Of a stretch of 34,694 bases of DNA, positions 1 to 9,572 are shown one piece after another. The stretch is from Planctomycetota bacterium (GTDB taxonomy: Bacteria; Planctomycetota; Planctomycetia; Planctomycetales; Planctomycetaceae). The position numbers and the translations under genes are program-made. The stretch covers positions 1 through 34,694 of the forward strand of contig JAFEBS010000057.1 in assembly GCA_018242525.1 (NCBI GenBank). The letters run 5' to 3'. How positions within the stretch are numbered: the first letter of the stretch is position 1; each line of letters opens with the position of its first letter. Below the pieces are notes generated by a model, which was not told the origin of the DNA, searched no databases, and saw nothing but the letters and a program-made list of their open reading frames with translations.

Positions 1-2
1 CT

Positions 3-83
3 ATTGCGCCAGAGACGACTCGTGCCGAACAACCTGAGGGGGAACCCAACGGTGACGCGATGCGGGAAGACTCGAAAAGATAA
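3..83 (+). CDS. C-terminal end of an upstream gene (partial)
   Basis: The frame starting at base 3 is open for 26 codons and ends with TAA at 81-83. It encodes a charged, low-complexity tail (IAPETTRAEQPEG... ending MREDSKR) of the kind often found at protein C termini. A strong hairpin terminator follows 58 bases later, which supports a gene ending here. The function cannot be judged from this fragment. A second frame starting at base 1 is also open to base 141 but reads as arginine-rich, unnatural sequence, so I prefer frame 3. Confidence 0.45.
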   Translation: MAPETTRAEQPEGEPNGDAMREDSKR

Positions 84-141
84 TAAACTCACAGACCGCT
101 TCGGTCAGCAAAGTCTCTCAGAACCTCCAGCCATTTTCTAA

Positions 142-173
142 CCAACAGCCCACGAGCAATCGTGGGCTGTTGG
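142..173 (+). terminator. Hairpin terminator after the upstream gene
   Basis: There is a perfect 14-bp stem (142-155 pairing with 160-173) closed by a GCAA tetraloop of the stable GNRA class. A short T/C-rich run (TTTCTCT) follows a few bases later. It lies between the TAA at 81-83 and the ABC transporter start and probably ends the upstream transcript. It also argues against the upstream ATG at 170 as the transporter start, because that ATG would lie in the hairpin arm. Confidence 0.75.
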
Positions 174-301
174 CGTTTCTCTGGCCATATTCCGAAATGC
201 TGACCTGTATTTCTCCACGGCCAATCGCGGGAATTCATCTGGACCGGTTTGGGGCTTCCGTGTCTAATCCCGTCCCCCATGGACCTGGAAGGATCGGCGG
301 C

Positions 302-2374
302 GTGGATAAACTGGTGCGATTGGTTCCCTATGTCTGGCAACAGCGCGGACGACTGCTGGTTTCCGTAATACTGGCGGTCGCGATTTCGCTGCTGTGGGCG
401 GGCGCGCTGTTAATCGTCTTCCCCGTCGTCAAGGTGATGCTCGAAGGGAAAAGCCTGAACGCATACATCACCGGGGAACTGCAGACCGTCCGGGCGAATG
501 TTGAACGGGAAACCACTCGTAAACAGCTTTTGGAATCGGAACTGGCGAGCCAGCGACAGGCCGAAGGTCTGCCCGCATCCACCAGTTGGAGTTGGGGTGG
601 ATCACGTCCCAGTCCCAAACTGGCACGCATGCAAAGTGATTTACTGGACTGCGTTTCAGACCTGAACCATGCGCTGGGCATGGAATGGCGGTTGAGCTGG
701 CTGCAATCTCGAGTGCTGCCGCATTTGAGTCCCGACCGGTTTACGACGCTTGCGCAGTTGATGGGACTGTTGCTGCTGCTGACGGGCGTGAAATGTATTG
801 CCTGCTATTTCCAGGAAACGCTGGTGAGTGCGGTCGTGGAACGGACCATGCAGACCCTGCGTGAGCGGTTGTTTCGTTCGACGTTGAAGCTCGATCACCA
901 GACACTGGCGTTGGAGACGACACCGCAACTGTTGTCGCGTTTCACGTTTGATCTTCATCAACTGGCGATTGGCCTGTCATTGCTCGGTAACAAGGCGGTG
1001 ATCGAACCGATGAAGGCCGCCACATGCATTATCTGCGCGTTTGGTCTCAACTGGCGGCTGACTGCGCTGTCGTTTGCCTGTGCGCCGCTGGCCGTTCTGT
1101 TGTTCGGCCACCTGGGAAAGACGTTGAAACGCGCCAGTCGTCGACAGATGGAGAGCATGTCACGAGTCTATCGGGCGTTGATCGAGCCGTTGCAGTCGTT
1201 TCCCTCGGTGCTGGCGTTTCGCAATGAACGATTGCATCGGCGGCGATTAGCAAAGGAAAACCAGGATTATTACAACAAGGCGATGAGAATTGTCCGGATC
1301 GACGCCTTGTCGAGTCCGTCGGTGGAATTCCTGGCGATGATTGGCGTGTTTGTGGGATCCCTTCCCGGCGCGTACCTGGTTCTGCGGCAGGAAACGTCGA
1401 TCTGGGGCGTGCAACTGGCCGAGTACCAGATGAAACCCTCGGAATTGCTCATGCTGTACACGCTGCTGGCTGGTGTCCTGGATCCGGCGCGCCGCATCGC
1501 CAGTATTTTTTCCAAGGTCAAGAAATCGAGTGCCGCCGCCGAACGCGTGTTTGGGTGGATGGACCGCACATCCCTGTTGACCTCAGCCCGCGAAACAGTT
1601 CCGCTGCCACGCCATCGCGAAAGCATCGAGTTTGATCATGTCACCTTTTGCTATGTCGCGGGAGAATCCGGCGAACGTCCACCGGCCCTGGAAGACGTCA
1701 CGTTGACGATCCCCTTCGGGGCCACGGTGGCCGTAGTGGGAGGAAACGGGTCGGGAAAATCGACTCTGGCCAGCCTGTTGCCTCGACTGTTCGATCCGCA
1801 AAACGGATATGTCCGCATCGATGGAGTCGACATCTCGCGGGTTGATCCGCGAGAACTGCGTCGACAGATCGGAATTGTGACTCAGGACACCCTGCTGTTC
1901 GATACGACGATTGAAGAGAATATTCGCTACGGGTTCCCGCTGGCGACAGCGGAACAACTGATGGACGCGGCCCGCCGGGCTCACGTGATGAAGCTTGTTC
2001 AGCAACTTCCGGATGGCTTGCAAACCGGTGTGGGAGATCGCGGACATCGTCTGTCGGGCGGACAACGGCAGCGCGTGGCCCTGGCACGAGCGATCCTGCG
2101 TGATCCAGCCATCCTGATCCTGGACGAAGCCACGTCGGCAGTCGATGCGCAAAGTGAGCAATTGATTCACGGCGCTCTCGGTGATCTGGCGCATGGACGC
2201 ACGACGCTGATTGTGACGCATGCGATGACTTCAACGCTGTTGGAACACATCTCGCATGTGCTGGTGATGGATCAGGGCCGGATTGCTGCGTTTGGCCCTC
2301 ATGAATCCGTGTTGAAGACGTGCCCTGCCTACCAGCGGATCTATGACGCCCAGATTCGGCGTCGAGTGGCGTAA
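302..2374 (+). CDS. MsbA-like ABC exporter (fused permease and ATPase)
   Basis: A 690-residue half-transporter of the ABCB/MsbA type, an inner-membrane exporter expected to work as a homodimer; the substrate is unknown. The N-terminal membrane part has TM1 at about 17-44 and TM2 at about 147-170, followed by further hydrophobic segments to about 395. The ATPase domain has Walker A GGNGSGKST (480-488), Q-loop Gln528, signature LSGGQ (584-588), Walker B ILILDEA (604-610) and the H-loop His640. I chose GTG at 302 because GGAAGG (287-292) sits 9 bases upstream and the encoded VDKLVRLVPYVW looks like a normal exporter N terminus; the in-frame ATG at 170 lies in the terminator hairpin. About 100 mostly hydrophilic residues lie between TM1 and TM2, far more than the short loop of MsbA, and part is predicted coiled coil. 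The family call is firm; the substrate is not. Confidence 0.93.
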   Translation: MDKLVRLVPYVWQQRGRLLVSVILAVAISLLWAGALLIVFPVVKVMLEGKSLNAYITGELQTVRANVERETTRKQLLESELASQRQAEGLPASTSWSWGGSRPSPKLARMQSDLLDCVSDLNHALGMEWRLSWLQSRVLPHLSPDRFTTLAQLMGLLLLLTGVKCIACYFQETLVSAVVERTMQTLRERLFRSTLKLDHQTLALETTPQLLSRFTFDLHQLAIGLSLLGNKAVIEPMKAATCIICAFGLNWRLTALSFACAPLAVLLFGHLGKTLKRASRRQMESMSRVYRALIEPLQSFPSVLAFRNERLHRRRLAKENQDYYNKAMRIVRIDALSSPSVEFLAMIGVFVGSLPGAYLVLRQETSIWGVQLAEYQMKPSELLMLYTLLAGVLDPARRIASIFSKVKKSSAAAERVFGWMDRTSLLTSARETVPLPRHRESIEFDHVTFCYVAGESGERPPALEDVTLTIPFGATVAVVGGNGSGKSTLASLLPRLFDPQNGYVRIDGVDISRVDPRELRRQIGIVTQDTLLFDTTIEENIRYGFPLATAEQLMDAARRAHVMKLVQQLPDGLQTGVGDRGHRLSGGQRQRVALARAILRDPAILILDEATSAVDAQSEQLIHGALGDLAHGRTTLIVTHAMTSTLLEHISHVLVMDQGRIAAFGPHESVLKTCPAYQRIYDAQIRRRVA

Positions 2375-2462
2375 CGGACGGGTCGTTACTTTCCACTGAC
2401 ACTCGGCAAACTGGGGGCTCGAAGAATCGATCCCAGCCACCCGACCGTTCCGCGACAGACGA

Positions 2463-3407
2463 TTAGTTTGTCACGGGTGATTTCAGTTCCTGCCGGATGA
2501 AATCCCAGATGTCTTTGTAGCCCGGCGTGGGGTGATCCGGGTATTTGACGTGGCAGACAACTCCCGCGTCGTGGGCCAGGACCTGAAAGCCCAGTGACCA
2601 GGCGGGGGAGTGAACCTTGTAGTCCATTTCCTGGACGGACTCTGGTTTCGTCAGCCCCCAATTGTTTTCAAAGTAGATCGGGGCCGCTTCCTTTTGCAGC
2701 AACGCGTCCGGAGACCAGCGGTTGATGATCGGCAGCAATTCTTCTCGTCGCTGGAGGGATTCATCAAAGCTGCATCCCAAAGCCGGTGCCCCCCATTTGA
2801 CTCCGGGGACCCAGTCCTGCATCCGCTTTGGATCGATGCTCGGCTGACTGCGATAGGCGGCGACACAGGCCACCCGGGTCGACATCCGTTCAACTGGATC
2901 ATTTGACTGTGGATTTGCTCGATCCCCGCTGCATCCGAGGTACAACGCCGGGAGCGCCCCCTGGGATCCTCCCCCGACGGCGATTCGATCGGGATTGAGA
3001 TTCCACTTCGTCGCATTCAGTCGAACGAACTGAACGGCCCGACAGGCATCGTCCAGCACATACGAGACTGGAATCGGCTCTTTGTGTTCCACGGCTTCGG
3101 ACATCGTCCGGGTTTGCACGGCGACAACGGCGCATTCGGCGGGTAGAAAGTATCCCAGTTGGGCCGCATGTTTGCCTGGCTTCCAGATCCCTCCAAACCA
3201 GACAAGAACCGGATAGGGGCCGGTTCCTGTCGTGGGAATGTAGAGGTCGACCAATTGATTGGAGTGGGGGCCGTAGGGCAGATCCGCAGTCGTTGGTTTC
3301 GGATCCGCCGCCATGACACCGCAGCAATCCAGGGATCCAACCAGCATGACACCCGCCATCACCGTCATTATGCCCCGGACGGTCAAAGTCACAAAAAACG
3401 ATTTCAT
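2463..3407 (-). CDS. Exported alpha/beta hydrolase (esterase-like)
   Basis: A 314-residue protein with an N-terminal signal peptide (hydrophobic core about residues 12-28, cleavage likely after the VMAAD region). The fold is suggested by an oxyanion-hole-like stretch VLVWFGGIW, a nucleophile elbow GGGSQGA (Ser in GxSxG), and a C-terminal HPTPGYKDIWDF segment that can supply the histidine. The spacing matches BD-FAE/carboxylesterase-like members of the alpha/beta hydrolase superfamily that cleave esters, possibly on plant or algal polysaccharide. I chose ATG at 3407 because translation then begins at the signal peptide (MKSFFVTLTVRG); GGGGAA lies just upstream. It is convergent with the ABC exporter (88 bp apart) and divergent from the sigma-factor operon. 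The substrate is unknown. Confidence 0.82.
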   Translation of the reverse strand: MKSFFVTLTVRGIMTVMAGVMLVGSLDCCGVMAADPKPTTADLPYGPHSNQLVDLYIPTTGTGPYPVLVWFGGIWKPGKHAAQLGYFLPAECAVVAVQTRTMSEAVEHKEPIPVSYVLDDACRAVQFVRLNATKWNLNPDRIAVGGGSQGALPALYLGCSGDRANPQSNDPVERMSTRVACVAAYRSQPSIDPKRMQDWVPGVKWGAPALGCSFDESLQRREELLPIINRWSPDALLQKEAAPIYFENNWGLTKPESVQEMDYKVHSPAWSLGFQVLAHDAGVVCHVKYPDHPTPGYKDIWDFIRQELKSPVTN

Positions 3408-3616
3408 CTGGAGTTCCCCAAAGCCATGGTTACCCGGTGACTGCCGTGACAGAAAATGGTAGCCGCTGCATCCGACTGCATCCAGCACCTTCCAAACAGT
3501 ACGAGCGCCGGCTTGACCGCCGTTACCGAGAACTGTCGAACAATCTGGATCATTTTTTCTTCCGCTTAGATGTAAGAAATCCGGGCTTGGTGGATGATGT
3601 ACTCTGGGAGACCATC

Positions 3617-4231
3617 GTGCCAGACCTTCCGGACACCAATCACAGCCTGATAGCGCGGGTCAAGGACCTGGCGGACGGTGCGTCGTGGGGTGAGTTTCTG
3701 GCCATCTATCAGCCAGTCGTCTTGCGGATGGCGCGGCGACGCGGGTTGCAGGACGCGGACGCTCAGGACGTCATGCAGCAGATATTTCTGTCGATCTCGC
3801 GATCCATCGAAGGTTGGACCGCGGAACGCGATCAGCCTCCATTCCGTGCCTGGCTGACGACGATCGCGCGGAATGCCATCACCAAGGCCCTGACCCGCCG
3901 TCGCCGCGATGTCGGCACCGGATCAACGTCAGTCGCCGAGTTGCTCAAGCATCAGCCGGAACACGACAATTTGACCGCAGATCTGCTGGTGGAAGCTCGC
4001 CGGGAACTTGTTCGGTGGGCGGCCGAGCAGATCCGGCTTGAGTTCAGCGACGAGACCTGGAAGGTCTTCTGGATGACATCCATCGACGGCACATCAGTGG
4101 CCGAAACAGTGAAAATCACCGGGCGTTCGTCTGGATCGATCTATGTGGCCCGATATCGTGTGATTGCGCGATTGAAGGAAAAGATTCTTGAAGTCTCCCA
4201 GTTGTGGGACTTGCAGGAGCCAAAACCATGA
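3617..4231 (+). CDS. ECF-type RNA polymerase sigma factor (planctomycete STK-linked type)
   Basis: A 204-residue sigma-70 family factor of the extracytoplasmic-function type. Sigma region 2 covers about residues 14-96 (FLAIYQPVVLRMARRRGLQD, DAQDVMQQIF, then the RAWLTTIARN element). Sigma region 4 with its helix-turn-helix lies at about 130-192. The opening PDTNHSLIARVKD is typical of planctomycete ECF factors, which supports the GTG start at 3617; TGGGAG ends 6 bases before it. An upstream ATG at 3437 would add 60 residues with no sigma-like content. The stop TGA overlaps the kinase ATG (ATGA), so the two are probably made together. It presumably redirects RNA polymerase to a regulon under kinase control; the target promoters are unknown. 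Confidence 0.9.
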   Translation: MPDLPDTNHSLIARVKDLADGASWGEFLAIYQPVVLRMARRRGLQDADAQDVMQQIFLSISRSIEGWTAERDQPPFRAWLTTIARNAITKALTRRRRDVGTGSTSVAELLKHQPEHDNLTADLLVEARRELVRWAAEQIRLEFSDETWKVFWMTSIDGTSVAETVKITGRSSGSIYVARYRVIARLKEKILEVSQLWDLQEPKP

Positions 4232-5703
4232 GCCTTAAATCTACGTTTCGCTGTTTGACAGTCGCGACGCTCGATCAGTTGGCACACGATGAATTGTCGC
4301 CCACGGAACTGATTCAGGTGGAAGAGCATGTCGGTGGCTGCGAACAGTGTCGGCAACTGTTGGCATCGGCTGAGGTCGACGCCCAGTGGCAGGAAGAGAT
4401 TTGCCCGATCCTGCGAACTCCGAGTGACTTTGCCGACGCAGCCAGCGAACAGGACGAGAGTACTGCAGGCAGCCATGGGCTGGAATCTGTATTGCGGTTA
4501 TTGGGCCCGACTGACGATCCCCGCATGCTGGGTCGAATTGGGACGTATGAAATCGTGGGTGTGGTCGGACATGGCGGGATGGGCGTCGTCTTCAAAGCGT
4601 TCGATGCCCCACTGAATCGATTTGTGGCGATTAAGCTGCTGTTACCGCATCTGGCTGCTTCGGGGTCGGCACGCCGCCGATTCGCTCGTGAAGGTCAGGC
4701 TGCTGCGGCGGTGATTGACGACCATGTGCTGCCGATCTACAGCGTCGCGGAGTGGCAGGGGATCCCGTACCTGGTCACGCAATACTCCCGGGGAACGACC
4801 CTGCAGAAGCGAATTCAGGAGCAGGGTCCGCTGGAATTGAAAGAGATTCTGCGGATTGGACTGCAAACCGCCCGGGGACTGGCTGCAGCGCATGCTCAAG
4901 GTCTGGTGCATCGCGATGTGAAGCCCTCGAATATCCTGTTGGACGGGACCGTGGAACGCGCGATGCTGACCGACTTCGGACTCGCCCGCGCCGTTGACGA
5001 TGCCACGTTGACCCGCACGGGAATCATTTCCGGGACTCCGCAGTACATGTCTCCCGAGCAGGCCGGTGGCGATGCCGTCGATCATCGTTCCGATCTGTTC
5101 AGCCTGGGGAGTGTCCTGTACGCCATGTGTACTGGCCGCCCGCCATTCCGGGCGGACACGACATTCGGCATCCTGCGTCGCATCCGGGAGACGTCACCAA
5201 GCCCGATCCGTGAGATCAACGCCGACATCCCCCAGTGGCTGGAGCGCATCGTCCTGAAACTGCTTTCCAAAGAGACCTCAGAGCGCTATCCCACGGCGAC
5301 AGAAGTTGCGACGTTGTTGGAACACTGCCTGGCTCACGTCCAGCAGCCGACGGCAGTCCCGCTTCCCAAGTTCTGCAGAACGGGTGTTCTTTCCTTCGTT
5401 CCGTCGACATCCCGCCGCGTCCTGCGTCTCGTTCTGCCGACCACTGTCGCCGTAGTGGCGTTGCTTGCCATCGGCTTCCGTCAAATCCAGCCAGGTCGGC
5501 CCGGGCCGACTTCCACAGTCGTTCCTACCGTACCTGACACACCGACTCCGGCTGACCAGGATTTGCTTTGGGACTCTGTTGCTGCAGAACTTCAGCAAAC
5601 ATCGTCCGCTCTCGACAGTCTTGAACGAAGTTCCCGTCTCGATCTTGCTCCCTTTGAATCAAATCCCGATTCGTTAACGGACTCAAACAGGGAAGACCAA
5701 TGA
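4228..5703 (+). CDS. Membrane serine/threonine kinase with N-terminal anti-sigma-type zinc motif
   Basis: A 491-residue Hanks-type kinase. Residues 34-41 (HVGGCEQC) form HX3CX2C, the zinc-binding signature of ZAS-type anti-sigma factors. The kinase domain spans about 107-370: glycine loop VGHGGMG (112-118), ATP lysine Lys136 in AIK, helix-C Glu155, catalytic HRD (228-230) with Asp230, DFG (249-251), and the SGTPQYMSPEQ activation segment. A single TM helix lies at about 398-417, and the remainder is Pro/Thr-rich and presumably outside. The start at 4228 overlaps the sigma-factor stop as ATGA, with AGGAG (4215-4219) 8 bases upstream. The layout implies a membrane receptor that holds the coupled sigma factor through the zinc motif and releases or phosphorylates it on a signal. 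That mechanism is inference; kinase identity is clear. Confidence 0.92.
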   Translation: MSLKSTFRCLTVATLDQLAHDELSPTELIQVEEHVGGCEQCRQLLASAEVDAQWQEEICPILRTPSDFADAASEQDESTAGSHGLESVLRLLGPTDDPRMLGRIGTYEIVGVVGHGGMGVVFKAFDAPLNRFVAIKLLLPHLAASGSARRRFAREGQAAAAVIDDHVLPIYSVAEWQGIPYLVTQYSRGTTLQKRIQEQGPLELKEILRIGLQTARGLAAAHAQGLVHRDVKPSNILLDGTVERAMLTDFGLARAVDDATLTRTGIISGTPQYMSPEQAGGDAVDHRSDLFSLGSVLYAMCTGRPPFRADTTFGILRRIRETSPSPIREINADIPQWLERIVLKLLSKETSERYPTATEVATLLEHCLAHVQQPTAVPLPKFCRTGVLSFVPSTSRRVLRLVLPTTVAVVALLAIGFRQIQPGRPGPTSTVVPTVPDTPTPADQDLLWDSVAAELQQTSSALDSLERSSRLDLAPFESNPDSLTDSNREDQ

Positions 5704-8396
5704 CCTCCAGACCCATTCAGCTCCATAGCGTTGTTACGCTGATAACTTGTGCCTGCTGGTGTCCAGCCACTTTTGCACAAGCAGCGGCCGAGGATGCCCC
5801 CCCGGCTGGGACGGTAGCCATTGTTAAAATTCAAGAGCAGACCATTCCGGACATTTCAGGCGATTGGTCCCGCGGTGAGAACGGCGAATTCGGTCAGGTC
5901 GTGATTCGACACGGAAAACGGGACTCCGAATTCGTAGTGAATTACACGACCGGAACTAAGACACGTCGAGAACCCAGTACTCTCATCTGGTCTCCGACCA
6001 GGAAATGCTTCGATGAACTGTGCCTCAATGATCAGCAAGAAGAAAAAGTCGCCTGGGAAATGACGCTGCTACCGGACGGCAAAACCCTGCGAGTTGTCAG
6101 CAAGTTGGACGAAGTTGGCAGGACGAAGTTGTATGAACAATTTGACTTCCCTGACGGAATTCAGCTCGACAAGGTTCTGAATCATCACTGGATTCGGACG
6201 AGCCCGTCATTCACCAGCCCTGCGAATCGACAGGACAACGCCGAAATCCCGGACATTACCGGGACATGGGGAGAAGGGAAGTGGATTCGACAATCTCCGA
6301 AACCGTCAGTCGATGAGCACGGCAAACTTTCGGTGGAGGCTGTTCAGTCGCCCGTCAGTCAGCCGTTCCTGCAACAGATTGCTGCCAGCGAATCCGCTGC
6401 GGCGGCGGAAGCTCAACTGATTCGGGCCCTGAAGGCGAACGGGCAGGCCGAGTCCCGCAAGGGGGCGATGGCAGACCACCAGCGCAAACTTAACAGCCTG
6501 CTCAACTCGGCGTTCGACTTGAAGCTGCAGTCGGAAGAACTGCAGGTGAAAGAGTTGCAGTCGCGACTGAGTCGATTAGATCGACAGATTGGACAACGGA
6601 AGCTGCTGCGCGAGAAAATCATCGAACGCCGCACCGCCGAATTGCTGGAAGGAGAGGCGTTGAAGTGGGAATCCGGGAACGCTCCGCCGTCCCTGCAAAG
6701 TGAGGACGCACGTGAAGCGCCACAGGTCAATCACACGAGCGGATCCAATGTCGAAGTCGCGACACGCCGTCTTGAAATTGCGCCAGCCTACTATCAAGAC
6801 CTGGCCCGAAAATACGATTTGATCGAGCGTGCTGTGCGGGATGCTGAAGACTTGGTAAAGACCACAGAGATCTTCGTCGCGAAGCAGGTCAAGTCGAATT
6901 CCGAATTGGCGGCGGCTCGTCGCCAACTGGACGATGCGATTCACAGCCGCAGTCTGATGAAAGACGAGTACAAGGCCGTGGTTCGCGATCTGGAGTTGCA
7001 GGTGAACTCTGCGAAAGCCGAAGTTGAGGCAGCAACATTGGTGGCAATGCAAGCGGAGCAATTGTTCAAGACCGCCTCAATCAGCAATCGGGAAGTCGTG
7101 GAGGCTCAGCTTAAGAGAACGCAAACGCGCATCGCCATGGAACGCGTTCAGATGTGGTTGCAAGTCTCCATAAAGGCGGGTGAACGGATTACAGAGTCTC
7201 AACGGAAGCCTGTCAGTTCCGCAACAGACGTACCAGCGACTCCGGATCGAAACCCGGCAGCAGGATCCGACGGTCGGCCCAAGCTTCCTCAACCGGCAAC
7301 TCCGGTCAAACTATTGATCGTCATCCAGAATGATCGCGATTCCAAACTGATTCTGGCGGCCCTGAAACAGCTTTCGACACTGAAACTGGACGGCGAGCCG
7401 GCTTCGTTCGGGGCGGATTTTGTGAATGCGATCGCATTTCACGATCTCGATTATCCTCATCAGGAGGGGCAACCGTCACTCGATTACTATGCCACAGAAG
7501 TGTTGAAGAAGATGTCACCTTCGACCAGGATCGCTGCGGCAACCGCAGCATTGCAAAGCAACAAATCCAGCGTGTCGTTGGTTGGAATCTGGGGTTTACA
7601 TGTCGATGCTTCGTTGTGGAAATATGCCGACGAGCCTGGTTTTCCGGAACTGGCGGAGCAGATCTTCGCAGCGACGAAGAATGAGAATCCGCATGTGCGA
7701 AACGCCGCTATGAGTTTCCTGGCGACGACACTTCCGTTTGCAAAAATCGATCCCGCCGATCTGACTACGGAAGAACGGCGGAACACGATCCAGCGGTTTG
7801 CCGACTCCTTCCCGCGTGAGAAAGTTGAACAAGTGATCATCGACGGTGTCAGCGACAAGGACGCCGACGTTGTCCTTGATGCAGTCTTTCTGTTGAAAGG
7901 CAACCGCGAAAAGCTGGCAGATCCGAAATTGAGTTCTCAGTGTGCGGTTCTCCTGGCGCAAATCCTCGACGGAAAGTTTCATGACACGTCCACCACGCCA
8001 TCCCAGCGGGGACGGGCGATGTCTGCAATGGCGATTCTTCGGTCCAACGCGGCCCCGGCGGTGCCGACTCTGATTCGATTGTTGAAATCCAATGAATTTC
8101 CGGTCGTGGAATCAACGGAACGCGTATCACGCAAAATCCTGGAGGACTTCAGCCGTCGTAAAGTTCTGCTGACTCTGGGTACGATTGGCCCTGCGGCCAA
8201 AGACGCGTTGCCGATCCTTGAGGACGAACTGAAACTGGCGGAACGGAAGGAACGGGAAGAGTCTCTTTTGGGCAACTCCAGGAATGGACGGGGAGGAATG
8301 TCAGAAAGCCGTTTGTTGCAGGGTGTCATCAGGTCGCTGAAAGGGGAACAACCGTCAATGTTTTGGGGGGACACCTTGAATCTCGTTCCGAATTGA
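5700..8396 (+). CDS. Large exported protein with coiled coils and HEAT-like repeats
   Basis: An 898-residue protein with an N-terminal signal peptide (about 1-29, cleavage near TFAQA). Two copies of a motif, IPDISGDW near residue 49 and IPDITGTW near residue 183, suggest a duplicated small domain. Residues about 225-325 and 360-500 are long, charged, heptad-rich helices. From about 590 to 880 the protein has HEAT-like helical pairs, e.g. AAPAVPTLIRLLKS and TIGPAAKDALPILEDEL. Such repeats bind other proteins. The ATG overlaps the kinase TGA (ATGA), with GGGAAG a few bases upstream, so it is the third cistron of the sigma-kinase operon. It may be the extracytoplasmic ligand or partner of the kinase. 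I recognise no enzyme domain and cannot name the family. Confidence 0.85.
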   Translation: MTSRPIQLHSVVTLITCACWCPATFAQAAAEDAPPAGTVAIVKIQEQTIPDISGDWSRGENGEFGQVVIRHGKRDSEFVVNYTTGTKTRREPSTLIWSPTRKCFDELCLNDQQEEKVAWEMTLLPDGKTLRVVSKLDEVGRTKLYEQFDFPDGIQLDKVLNHHWIRTSPSFTSPANRQDNAEIPDITGTWGEGKWIRQSPKPSVDEHGKLSVEAVQSPVSQPFLQQIAASESAAAAEAQLIRALKANGQAESRKGAMADHQRKLNSLLNSAFDLKLQSEELQVKELQSRLSRLDRQIGQRKLLREKIIERRTAELLEGEALKWESGNAPPSLQSEDAREAPQVNHTSGSNVEVATRRLEIAPAYYQDLARKYDLIERAVRDAEDLVKTTEIFVAKQVKSNSELAAARRQLDDAIHSRSLMKDEYKAVVRDLELQVNSAKAEVEAATLVAMQAEQLFKTASISNREVVEAQLKRTQTRIAMERVQMWLQVSIKAGERITESQRKPVSSATDVPATPDRNPAAGSDGRPKLPQPATPVKLLIVIQNDRDSKLILAALKQLSTLKLDGEPASFGADFVNAIAFHDLDYPHQEGQPSLDYYATEVLKKMSPSTRIAAATAALQSNKSSVSLVGIWGLHVDASLWKYADEPGFPELAEQIFAATKNENPHVRNAAMSFLATTLPFAKIDPADLTTEERRNTIQRFADSFPREKVEQVIIDGVSDKDADVVLDAVFLLKGNREKLADPKLSSQCAVLLAQILDGKFHDTSTTPSQRGRAMSAMAILRSNAAPAVPTLIRLLKSNEFPVVESTERVSRKILEDFSRRKVLLTLGTIGPAAKDALPILEDELKLAERKEREESLLGNSRNGRGGMSESRLLQGVIRSLKGEQPSMFWGDTLNLVPN

Positions 8397-8507
8397 TTCT
8401 CCATTGTTTGACTCAGGGGACTCTGGCTATCTTTGGAGCAATCACCAGTTCCCGACAGGGTGATGCGTCTCCCTGAATCCATCCCCTGAAAGTCATCCGA
8501 GATTTGC

Positions 8508-9572
8508 ATGAAGAAACTGCCGGCAGAGTTGTTTCGCGATTTTGTTCCTGAATTGTTTGTCGCGGCGGGAAGCGAAAAACGCGAGGCCATGATTGTTGCT
8601 GACCACCTGGTGGAGGCCAGTCTGGTTGGACATGACTCACATGGATTGCTGCGTGTCCCGAAATACTTGAACTGGGTTCGCGAAGGTCACCTGCTGCCCA
8701 ATCAGCATGCACTGCCATTCGTCGATTCCGGTGCTTTGGTAGGATTGGATGGCGGCTTCGGATTCGGACAGGTGATCGGATTGGAAGCGATGGATCTGGC
8801 GATCGAGCGAGTTCGGCGTCACGGATTCGCCGCGGTGGGGATTCGGAACAGTGGCCACCTGGGAAGAATCGGTGCGTGGGCCGAACAATTGGCGAACGCC
8901 GGAATGGTGTCGATTCATTTCGTCAATACTTCCGGATTTGGAATCCTGGTCGCGCCCTATGGAGGGATCGATCGTCGGTTGTCTGCCAACCCAATTGCAG
9001 CCGGGACGCCGGGGCCAAATGGTCCCATCGTGCTGGACATTGCCACATCGGCCACGGCGGAAGGGAAGATTCAGGTGGCACGCAATCGAGGTGAGCGTCT
9101 GCCCCCCAACCTGATTCTGGATGCCAATGGCCAGCCGACGGATGATCCAGTTGCGTTCTATGGTCCTCCGGCTGGATCCATTCTGCCGTTCGGGGGGCAC
9201 AAGGGTTCCGGGTTGTCTGTGTTCTGCGAGATCCTGGCTGGCAGCCTGACAGGAGGCGGTTCGAGTCACCCTCAGAACTCAACGGCCGGAAGACTGGTGA
9301 ACAACATGCTGACCCTCGCCTTCGATCCGTCCGCGTTCGGTCAGGCGGGCAGTTTTGCCAGCGACGTCGGTCAGTTGGAGGATTGGATCCGCAGCTCCCG
9401 TCCCGTTTCAGTCGGCGGCGAGATTCTGTTACCGGGTGAAGTGGAACGTCGAACGATGGCCGAGCGGCAACAGCACGGAATCCCAATGGATGCCGCAACC
9501 GCCCGTCAAATCCTTGAGGCTGCCACGGTCCTCGGAATCCAACCGCCGGGGGAACTTGTCGCCATTGGCTGA
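8508..9572 (+). CDS. Ldh-family NAD(P)-dependent 2-hydroxyacid dehydrogenase, copy 1
   Basis: A 354-residue member of the malate/L-lactate (Ldh2/MDH2) dehydrogenase family, cytoplasmic oxidoreductases acting on 2-hydroxyacids such as malate, sulfolactate or ureidoglycolate. Family marks are GHDSHG (41-46, active-site histidines), the cofactor-binding SATAEGKIQVARNRGE stretch, the PTDDP motif, and PFGGHKGSGLSVFCEIL. The start at 8508 places GHDSHG at the same residue number as in the downstream paralogue, which supports both starts; the ribosome-binding site is weak. The next gene encodes a paralogue 114 bp downstream. The substrate cannot be deduced. Confidence 0.88.
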   Translation: MKKLPAELFRDFVPELFVAAGSEKREAMIVADHLVEASLVGHDSHGLLRVPKYLNWVREGHLLPNQHALPFVDSGALVGLDGGFGFGQVIGLEAMDLAIERVRRHGFAAVGIRNSGHLGRIGAWAEQLANAGMVSIHFVNTSGFGILVAPYGGIDRRLSANPIAAGTPGPNGPIVLDIATSATAEGKIQVARNRGERLPPNLILDANGQPTDDPVAFYGPPAGSILPFGGHKGSGLSVFCEILAGSLTGGGSSHPQNSTAGRLVNNMLTLAFDPSAFGQAGSFASDVGQLEDWIRSSRPVSVGGEILLPGEVERRTMAERQQHGIPMDAATARQILEAATVLGIQPPGELVAIG

